Shown here: positions 57,730 through 64,000 of the stretch, one piece after another | Position numbering within the stretch: the stretch's first letter is position 1 | Layout: each line of letters starts with the position of its first letter | Origin: Sphingomonadaceae bacterium | Lineage (GTDB): Bacteria > Pseudomonadota > Alphaproteobacteria > Sphingomonadales > Sphingomonadaceae | Assembly (NCBI GenBank): GCA_030147805.1 | Contig: JASBUR010000026.1 | Location: 1 to 64,000 of the forward strand | Direction: 5' to 3' | Length of the DNA: 64,000 nucleotides | The notes under the pieces: model-generated | The model's input: only the letters and a program-made list of their open reading frames with translations | Databases searched by the model: none | Told to the model about the DNA's origin: nothing | Translations under genes and position numbers: made by a program

Positions 57730-58556
57730 GCGCCGGGGTTACGGAGGGAAGGCTGCCCGCGGCCTTCGCCCGCGCCGCTGCCGATGGCCGCGCGGCGCTC
57801 GTCACCTTCGTGACCGGCGGCGACCCGACGCCCGCCGACACCGCGGCGATCCTCGACGCGCTCGTCGAGGGCGGCGCCGACGTCATCGAACTGGGCATGC
57901 CGTTCACCGACCCGATGGCCGACGGCATGGCGATCCAGCTCGCCAACCTCCGGAGCCTCGGCGCCGGCACGCGCACCGCCGACCTGCTCGACATCGCGCG
58001 CAGCTTTCGCGCCCGTCACCCGCAGGTGCCGCTGGTCCTGATGGGCTATGCCAACCCGATGCTGCGCCGTGGCGCCGACGTGTTCGCCGCCGAGGCGCAA
58101 GCCGCGGGAGTCGACGGCATCATCTGCGTCGATGTCCCGCCCGAGGAGGATGACGCGCTCGGGCCGGCGCTGCGCGCGCGCGGGCTCCACCTCGTCCGCC
58201 TCGCGACGCCGACCACCGATGCGGTGCGGCTGCCGACGGTGCTCGAGGGCGCGTCGGGCTTCCTCTATTATGTCTCGGTGGCCGGCATCACCGGCCTCCA
58301 GCAGGCGGCGCAGGCCTCGATCGACACGGCGGTGGCGCGGCTGAAGGCGGCGACCGACATCCCGGTGGCGGTCGGCTTCGGCATTCGCACCCCCGAGCAG
58401 GCCGCCGCGGTGGCGCGCGTCGCCGACGGCGTCGTCGTCGGTTCGGCGATCGTCGAGCTGGTCGGCCTCCACGGCAGCCAGGCGCCCTACCATATCCGCA
58501 GCTATGTCCGGTCGCTGAGCGAGGCGATCGCCGTGTCGCGAAAGGAACTCGCATGA
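57726..58556 (+). CDS. trpA: Tryptophan synthase alpha subunit
   Basis: The 276-residue barrel cleaves indole-glycerol phosphate and channels indole to Trp[16 protein letters not shown] holds the catalytic Glu, [11 protein letters not shown] the Asp, and [10 protein letters not shown] the phosphate loop. The start is GTG 57726 (the trpB stop overlaps), since no ATG matches. It overlaps accD by 4 nt. Confidence 0.95.
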   Translation: MSAGVTEGRLPAAFARAAADGRAALVTFVTGGDPTPADTAAILDALVEGGADVIELGMPFTDPMADGMAIQLANLRSLGAGTRTADLLDIARSFRARHPQVPLVLMGYANPMLRRGADVFAAEAQAAGVDGIICVDVPPEEDDALGPALRARGLHLVRLATPTTDAVRLPTVLEGASGFLYYVSVAGITGLQQAAQASIDTAVARLKAATDIPVAVGFGIRTPEQAAAVARVADGVVVGSAIVELVGLHGSQAPYHIRSYVRSLSEAIAVSRKELA

Positions 58557-59413
58557 GCTGGCTCACCCGCCTCCGCCCCAAGCTGTCGTTCCTGCAGAAG
58601 CGCGATACGCCCGACAATCTCTGGCACAAGTGCAAGAGCTGCGGCCAGATGGTGTTCCGCAAGGAGTTCGTCGAAAATCTGTCGGTCTGCCCGCGCTGCG
58701 ACCATCATGAGCGCATCGGGCCCAACGAGCGCTTCGGGCAGGTGTTCGACGCCGGCGCCTATACCCGCCTGCCGACGCCGCCGGCACCCGAGGATCCGCT
58801 CAAGTTTCGCGACCAGAAGCGCTATACCGACCGCATCAAGGCGGCGCGCGCGTCGACGGGCGAGCCCGAGGCCTTCGCGCTGGCGCAGGGGTCGGTCGGC
58901 GGCGTGCCGGCGGTCGTCGGCGTGCAGAATTTCGCCTTCATGGGCGGCTCGATGGGCGTCGCGGTCGGCGAGGCGTTCGTCGCCGGCGCACAGGCGGCGC
59001 TGGCGGCACGCAGCCCCTATATCGTGTTCACCGCCGCCGGCGGCGCGCGCATGCAGGAAGGCATCCTCAGCCTGATGCAGATGCCGCGTTCGACCGTCGC
59101 CATCGCCGAACTGAACGAGGCGGCGCTGCCCTATATCGTCGTGCTGACCGACCCGACCACCGGCGGCGTCACCGCCTCCTACGCGATGCTCGGCGACATC
59201 CAGATCGCCGAGCCCAACGCGCTGATCGGCTTCGCCGGCCAGCGGGTGATCGAGAGCACGATCCGCGAGAAACTGCCCGAAGGCTTCCAGCGCGCCGAAT
59301 ATCTGCTCGACCATGGCATGCTCGACATGGTCGTTCATCGCCGCGACCTGCAGGAGACGCTGGCGCGGCTCGTCGGCAATTTGATGCGCACCGGCGCGCC
59401 CGCCGCGGCCTGA
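58553..59413 (+). CDS. accD: Acetyl-CoA carboxylase carboxyltransferase subunit beta
   Basis: The 286-residue subunit has the N-terminal zinc finger (Cys27, Cys30, Cys46, Cys49) and a crotonase-like carboxyltransferase domain ([43 protein letters not shown]). It forms malonyl-CoA for fatty acid synthesis with AccA, not in the window. The trpA-accD-folC order is common. Confidence 0.97.
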   Translation: MSWLTRLRPKLSFLQKRDTPDNLWHKCKSCGQMVFRKEFVENLSVCPRCDHHERIGPNERFGQVFDAGAYTRLPTPPAPEDPLKFRDQKRYTDRIKAARASTGEPEAFALAQGSVGGVPAVVGVQNFAFMGGSMGVAVGEAFVAGAQAALAARSPYIVFTAAGGARMQEGILSLMQMPRSTVAIAELNEAALPYIVVLTDPTTGGVTASYAMLGDIQIAEPNALIGFAGQRVIESTIREKLPEGFQRAEYLLDHGMLDMVVHRRDLQETLARLVGNLMRTGAPAAA

Positions 59414-59420
59414 CGCGACG

Positions 59421-60749
59421 ATGTTCGAGGGCGCGCGCTCCGACAATGCCGCGCTCGACGCGCTGCTGAAGGACGCGCTGGCGCTCCACCCGCAGCGCAT
59501 GGACCTGTCGCTGGCACGCATCGAGCGGCTGCTGGCGCGGCTCGGCAATCCGCACGAGCGGCTGCCGCCGGTCTTCCATGTCGCCGGCACCAACGGCAAG
59601 GGCTCGACCACCGCCTTCATCCGCGCCTGCCTCGAGGCGTCGGGGCGCCGCGTCCATGCCTATACCTCGCCGCATCTGGTGCGCTTCAACGAGCGCATCC
59701 GCCTCGCCGGGCAGCTGATCGACGACACGACGCTGATCGCGCTGATGCGCGACGTGCTCAACCTCAACGGCGGCGAGGACATCACCTTCTTCGAGCTGAC
59801 CACCGCCGCCGCCTTCCTCGCCTTCGCGCGCACGCCCGCCGACGCGCTGGTGCTCGAAGTGGGACTGGGCGGCCGGCTCGACGCGACCAACGTCGTCAAG
59901 CGCCCGGCGGTCACCGGCATCGCGCAGCTGGGGCTCGACCATCAGCAGTTCCTCGGCGACACCATCCTCGGCATCGCCGCCGAGAAGGCCGGCATCGCCA
60001 AGCCCGGCGTGCCGCTGGTGCTGTCGCGCTACCCCAAGACGGTGACGGCGCGTGTCGGCGAGGTGGCCGGACCGATCGGTGCCAAGCTGATCGTGCGCGG
60101 GCTCGACTGGGATGCGGCGCATTACGAGGGGCAGCTCCACTACCGCGACACCAGCCTGAAGGTGGCGCTGCCGCTGCCGCGCCTCCAGGGCAGCCACCAG
60201 CTCGACAATGCCGGACTCGCGGTGGCGATGCTCCGCCACCAGAATGCGCTGCCGATGCCCGACAGCGCCTTTCGCGCCGGCATGGGCTGGGCCGAGTGGC
60301 CGGCGCGGCTGCAGAAGCTCGACCGCGGGCCGTTGACCGGCGTGCTGCCTGCGGGTGCCGAGGTGTGGCTCGACGGCGGGCACAATCCGGGGGCCGGGCG
60401 GGTGATCGCCGACGCGTTTCGCAGCCACAATCTCGCCGAACGTCCCTTCCACCTCGTGCTCGGCATGCTCGCGGCGAAGGACGCCGGCGGCTTTCTCAAG
60501 CCGTTCGCCGGGCGCGCCACCGCGGTCTACACGGTGCCCGTCGCCGGGCACGAGTCGCACGACCCCGCCGCGCTCGCGGCGATCGCGAAGGACGCCGGGC
60601 TGCCCGGAATCGCCACCGCCGGCGTCGCCGATGCGCTGGCGCAGATCGCGCGCGGCGCCGACCGCGCGCGGCCGCCGGTGGTGCTGATCGCCGGCTCGCT
60701 CTACCTCGCCGGCGAAGTGCTGACGGCGAACGGCTACCAGCCGAGCTAG
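59421..60749 (+). CDS. folC: Bifunctional folylpolyglutamate/dihydrofolate synthase
   Basis: The 442-residue Mur-ligase-family enzyme adds glutamates to folates. The P-loop GTNGKGSTT is at 56-64, with TSPHLVRFNERIR and LDGGHNPGAGRV as further signatures. The C-terminal rotamase-like domain is complete. Its stop overlaps by 4 bp with the convergent metallopeptidase gene. Confidence 0.93.
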   Translation: MFEGARSDNAALDALLKDALALHPQRMDLSLARIERLLARLGNPHERLPPVFHVAGTNGKGSTTAFIRACLEASGRRVHAYTSPHLVRFNERIRLAGQLIDDTTLIALMRDVLNLNGGEDITFFELTTAAAFLAFARTPADALVLEVGLGGRLDATNVVKRPAVTGIAQLGLDHQQFLGDTILGIAAEKAGIAKPGVPLVLSRYPKTVTARVGEVAGPIGAKLIVRGLDWDAAHYEGQLHYRDTSLKVALPLPRLQGSHQLDNAGLAVAMLRHQNALPMPDSAFRAGMGWAEWPARLQKLDRGPLTGVLPAGAEVWLDGGHNPGAGRVIADAFRSHNLAERPFHLVLGMLAAKDAGGFLKPFAGRATAVYTVPVAGHESHDPAALAAIAKDAGLPGIATAGVADALAQIARGADRARPPVVLIAGSLYLAGEVLTANGYQPS

Positions 60750-62233
60750 GGATTCGGACTGGCGGGCGTTTCGGCGACCTGCCGTGCCCTCGCCGCGTCG
60801 ATCATCCGGGTTGCGGCGGCGGCGAGTTCGCCACCGTGCGGGTCGAAGGCAATCGGCCTGAGCAGCTTCTCCGCCACGTCGAAGTCGCCCTGCCGCATCG
60901 CGACGTGCGCGGTAAGCAGGCCGATCTCCGCTACCTGCGGCGCCAGCTGCCGAGCAAGCAGCAGCACGTCGAGGACGTTGCGATTGGGCGGCGCGCTCGC
61001 CAGCTGGACCTGCGCATAGCCGAACAGGATCGGCACCTGGTTGGGCGCGGCCTTGTTGGCGCGGACGAAAAGCTGACGCGCCTGCGCGAGCAGCGGCCGG
61101 TCGTCGCCGGGCGCGTCGCGGGCCTGCGCCATCAGCGCGGTCGCCTTGGCGAGCAGCGCCTCGGCATCGACGGCGTCGCGCAACAGCAACCGGTCGGCGA
61201 CGGCGATCGCCGCGGCGGGGTCGCCGATCTGCGCTTCGGCGAGTGCCAGCACGCGTTCGGCGAACGCGTCGCCGGGAAAGCGCGCGGCCGCGGCACGAAC
61301 CTGGGTGAGGCGCTTCTCGCGCCATTCGGACCCGACGCCGGCGCGCAGGTTGGCCAGCGGCAGCAGCAGCTCGTCGGCAGCGGCCGGCAGCGCGCGAACC
61401 GCCATGGTCGGCGGTGCCTTGGCGGCAAAGCGGTCGAAGGCGGTATAGGTCATGCGCCCACCGACGTAGCGCCGCAGCTCGCGCTGGAAGCCCGTGAAGT
61501 CGGTACCGAACGCCTGGATGAAGGCGGCCTCGGTCGGAGCACCCTTGCCGATCGCGGTCAGATAGGCGCGCAGCGCCGCGAGCTTGCCCGGCGTGCGGTT
61601 GATGTAGTGAACCGCGAGCCAAGCCTGTGCATAGAACATCGCGACCTGATCGCCGCGTAGCTCGCCCGGGCGCTTGGTCAGCAGCGCGTCGGCGGGAATC
61701 CAGCTGCCTTCCGTCAGCCAGGCACCGCGGTTGGGCGAAAAGCGGCCGAGCTGGATGCGCGTTGGCGTGAATTCGGCGGTCATCAGATATTCGGCGAAGC
61801 CCTCGACGTACCAGGCCGGATACCCAAAGGGATAATATTGCGTCATGAAGTGATGCGCATATTCATGCAGCACCACATCCTCGCCCTCGATGCCGAACTC
61901 GCCGCCGCTGTCGCGGCGGATCGCGAAGGCCGCGGTGCCGCCCGGCGCGGCGACATAGAGGCCGGCGGTGGTGTTGGCGACGCTGCGCACCTCACGAATC
62001 GCCGCGGGCCCCCGCACCAGATAGACGCGAAGCTTGGTGGGCGAGGCCTCGGTGCGGGTGCCGGTCAGCACGCGCAGCAGCGCGTCATAATCCTCGAGCA
62101 GCAGCGCGAACTCGCGCAGCCTGGGCTCGGTGCCGTCGCTGTAGACGATGAAATGCGGCGTCTCGGCCTCGAGCCAGCGCGCCTGCGCCGGCCAGGCCCC
62201 CAGCAGCAGCGCAACCCCGACCAGCCAGCGCAC
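60746..62233 (-). CDS. Secreted gluzincin-like metallopeptidase with TPR C-terminus
   Basis: The 495-residue protein has a signal peptide (MRWLVGVALLLGAWPAQA) and a central zinc-peptidase motif HEYAHH at 123-128, with a downstream WYVEGFAEYL supplying the third Glu, as in gluzincins (DUF1570/peptidase MA type). The C-terminal half (about 300-490) consists of helical, TPR-like repeats. It is probably periplasmic. The substrate is unknown. Sequence similar to sphingomonad hypothetical proteins is expected, but not checked. Confidence 0.7.
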   Translation of the reverse strand: MRWLVGVALLLGAWPAQARWLEAETPHFIVYSDGTEPRLREFALLLEDYDALLRVLTGTRTEASPTKLRVYLVRGPAAIREVRSVANTTAGLYVAAPGGTAAFAIRRDSGGEFGIEGEDVVLHEYAHHFMTQYYPFGYPAWYVEGFAEYLMTAEFTPTRIQLGRFSPNRGAWLTEGSWIPADALLTKRPGELRGDQVAMFYAQAWLAVHYINRTPGKLAALRAYLTAIGKGAPTEAAFIQAFGTDFTGFQRELRRYVGGRMTYTAFDRFAAKAPPTMAVRALPAAADELLLPLANLRAGVGSEWREKRLTQVRAAAARFPGDAFAERVLALAEAQIGDPAAAIAVADRLLLRDAVDAEALLAKATALMAQARDAPGDDRPLLAQARQLFVRANKAAPNQVPILFGYAQVQLASAPPNRNVLDVLLLARQLAPQVAEIGLLTAHVAMRQGDFDVAEKLLRPIAFDPHGGELAAAATRMIDAARARQVAETPASPNP

Positions 62234-62309
62234 CGGCGCCTCCTCTCCGCGACCGCGTGCAGGCTATTCGGGCCGGGCGCGGCGGCGCAAGGCGGGTGAC
62301 TACGGTAGG

Positions 62310-63629
62310 TTATCGCGGCGTCGCCGGCGCCGCCTCGGCATCGGCGACGTCGTCGCGGCCGATCGACTGGTCGATGAGCCCGCGCTTCAGCATCCAGGCG
62401 TAGAGGATGATGCCCGGCAGCGCCGCGACCGTCGTCAGCAGGTAATAGTTGACGTAGCCGAGCCCCTCGATCAGCGCGCCGGCGGTGGTGCCGGTAACGA
62501 AGCGGCCGACGATCGAGGCGGCGGCCGAGATCAGCGCATATTGCGAGGCGTTGTAGCGCAGGTCGCAGAGCGCCGAGAAATAGGCGACGACGACGACGCC
62601 GCCGATGCCGCTGGTGAAATTCTCGAAGCCGATCGCCGCCGCCATGAAGGCGTTCGAATGGCCGGCGGCGGCGAGCCCGGCGAAGCTGAGGTTCGACACC
62701 ATCATCAGCAGCAGGCTGACCATCACCGACCGCTTCATGCCGAGCCGCGTGTAGAGCGCGCCGCCGACGAAGATGCCGATCAGATAGGCCCAGAAGCCGA
62801 CGCCGACGTCCCAGATCGCGATCTCGTCGTTGGTGAAGCCGAGGTCGTCGAACAGCAGCCGGAAGGTGAGGTTGGCGAGCGTGTCGCCGATCTTGTGCAG
62901 CAGGATGAACAGCAGCACGAGCATCGCGCCCTGCCGCTGGAAGAACTCGCCGAGCGGGCGCCAGACGGTGGCGACGGCGGCGGCGAGGCCGGCGCGCCGC
63001 GTCGGCTCCTTGTGCCGCCGCGGCTCGCCGACCCACAGCGCGGTGAGCATCGCCGGCAGCGCCAGCGCCGCGCAGGCGATATAGGCCGCCGACCAGCCGT
63101 TGCGCGCCGCGACGAACAGCGCGAGCGCGCCGGCGCCCGCCGAGCCGATCCGCCAGCCATATTGGCTCATCCCCGAGCCGACTCCGAGCTGCTCCGGCGA
63201 CAGGATCTCGATGCGGTAGGCGTCGATGACGATGTCGTAGGTCGCGCCGGCGAGCCCAACGAGCACCGCCGCCTGCGCGGTCGCCAGCAGGCTGGCGCTC
63301 GGGTCGACGAGCGCGAGGTTGACGACCGCGGCGATGGTCAGCGTGCCGACGAGCAGCATCCACGACACGCGCTGGCCGAGCCGGTGGAGGAGCGGCAGCT
63401 TCACGCCGTCGACGACCCAGGCCCAGAGAAATTTGAGATTGTAGACGAGGAAGGCGAGCGAGAAGGCGGTGACCGCCTTCTTGTCGATGCCGTCCTGCGC
63501 GAGGCGCGTCGTCAGCGTCGCGCCGATCATCGCATAGGGGAAGCCCGACGACAGGCCGAGGAAGAACGCCGCGAGCGGCGCCTTCTGCAGATAGGGCCGG
63601 ACGCCGTCCACCCAGCTTCGCGTCGTCAT
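62310..63629 (-). CDS. ampG: AmpG-type muropeptide permease (MFS)
   Basis: The 439-residue MFS protein has about 12-14 hydrophobic segments and AmpG hallmarks: FFLGLSSGFPYAMIGATL near the N-terminus, FLWAWVVDGVKLP and DIVIDAYRIEIL. AmpG imports anhydro-muropeptides for peptidoglycan recycling and beta-lactamase control. The start at 63629 (MTTRSWVDG), after AGAAGG, is chosen over a more upstream in-frame ATG. Confidence 0.9.
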   Translation of the reverse strand: MTTRSWVDGVRPYLQKAPLAAFFLGLSSGFPYAMIGATLTTRLAQDGIDKKAVTAFSLAFLVYNLKFLWAWVVDGVKLPLLHRLGQRVSWMLLVGTLTIAAVVNLALVDPSASLLATAQAAVLVGLAGATYDIVIDAYRIEILSPEQLGVGSGMSQYGWRIGSAGAGALALFVAARNGWSAAYIACAALALPAMLTALWVGEPRRHKEPTRRAGLAAAVATVWRPLGEFFQRQGAMLVLLFILLHKIGDTLANLTFRLLFDDLGFTNDEIAIWDVGVGFWAYLIGIFVGGALYTRLGMKRSVMVSLLLMMVSNLSFAGLAAAGHSNAFMAAAIGFENFTSGIGGVVVVAYFSALCDLRYNASQYALISAAASIVGRFVTGTTAGALIEGLGYVNYYLLTTVAALPGIILYAWMLKRGLIDQSIGRDDVADAEAAPATPR

Positions 63630-63727
63630 CGGTACCTTCTCCCCCCGAAACGCTATCACGATAGAGACTTGGCGAGTCCTGCGTCTAGGCGCAAAGTCGG
63701 CAGCCTCCGATTACCGAGAACCGAACG

Positions 63728-64000
63728 ATGGACGCGATCACTCCCGTGAAGGGCCCGACGCCGGGCCAGCTGGCGCTGGCGCGGGCGATTCCGCATCAGA
63801 AGCCGGCGGCGATGGTCACCGCCAGGGTGCCGGCGTCGGTCTATACCAGCCCCGAGCGCTTCGCCGCCGAGCAGGCGAGGCTGTTCCGCCGCACGCCGCT
63901 CGCCGTCGCGGTGTCGGCGCTGCTCCCCGGGCCGGGGATGGCGGTGACGCACGACGGCTATGGCGTGCCGCTGCTCGTCACGCGCGACAAGCATGGCGAG
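63728..64000 (+). CDS. Rieske-type aromatic ring-hydroxylating oxygenase alpha subunit, N-terminal part
   Basis: Ninety-one codons from ATG 63728 to the window end read [14 protein letters not shown], then [20 protein letters not shown] and [13 protein letters not shown]. This is the pre-Rieske segment of the alpha subunit of Rieske non-haem iron oxygenases. The cluster motifs (CxH and CxxH) lie beyond the edge, so the family call rests on the N-terminus only. It is divergent from ampG. Confidence 0.6.
   Translation, partial: MDAITPVKGPTPGQLALARAIPHQKPAAMVTARVPASVYTSPERFAAEQARLFRRTPLAVAVSALLPGPGMAVTHDGYGVPLLVTRDKHGE

Overview
The window looks like a chromosomal segment of an alphaproteobacterium, most likely a sphingomonad (Sphingomonadales). 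Evidence: a GC-rich backbone, a TIGR02300-type FYDLN zinc-ribbon protein next to aroA, the cmk-rpsA-ihfB and pyrF-trpF-trpB-trpA-accD-folC orders, a ~530-residue isocitrate lyase beside a short-chain fatty acyl-CoA regulator, and a MarR-type EPS-associated regulator. The assignment comes from reading proteins and gene order, not from a database search.

Layout. (1) 1-5374: glyoxylate shunt (scfR-like regulator, aceA, aceB) and two small membrane proteins. (2) 5378-8948: YjbH/YjbF/YjbE-type exopolysaccharide secretion genes in an unusual alternating-strand order. (3) 9310-43714: a large surface-polysaccharide locus. It opens with a Wzz-like gene, then a degenerate IS5-family element with an IS3-family element inside it, inserted exactly at the Wzz stop codon. 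Next come an EPS-associated MarR regulator with a palindrome upstream, ddhD-rfbF-rfbG-rfbH (CDP-3,6-dideoxy-4-ketohexose), a module of acylating aldehyde dehydrogenase, 4-hydroxy-2-oxoacid aldolase, HpcH/HpaI aldolase, ThDP lyase and two SDR enzymes (probably a branched-chain sugar), a GT2, a Wzx flippase and a Wzy-like polymerase. Then follow a complete legionaminic acid cassette (legB, C, G, I, H, ptmE, an oxidoreductase, legF, a ptmA-like SDR), a putative nonulosonate transferase, an acetamidino module (amidotransferase, HisH2, HisF2), fnlABC for UDP-L-FucNAc, and a WbuB-like transferase. (4) 43692-44929: two unrecognised small genes and a tRNA-Ala(GGC). (5) 45015-63629: housekeeping backbone (FYDLN protein, aroA, cmk, rpsA, ihfB, pyrF, trpFBA, accD, folC), interrupted by iron storage (bfd, bfr), a UDP-sugar dehydrogenase, a PQQ-type sugar dehydrogenase and a VOC protein, followed by a TPR metallopeptidase and AmpG. 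(6) 63728-end: start of a Rieske-type oxygenase.

How it works together: the locus encodes precursor synthesis, flipping and polymerisation of a Wzx/Wzy-type glycan predicted to contain an acetamidino-legionaminic acid, FucNAc and a CDP-derived dideoxy branched sugar. Most genes from 13505 to 43714 overlap by a few bases or sit very close, which suggests long co-transcribed units. The most interesting part is 16815-23345, where enzymes known from meta-cleavage catabolism are built into a CDP-sugar operon. A chemically coherent reading is that they make a 2-oxo acid that a YerE-like ThDP enzyme transfers onto the 4-keto sugar.
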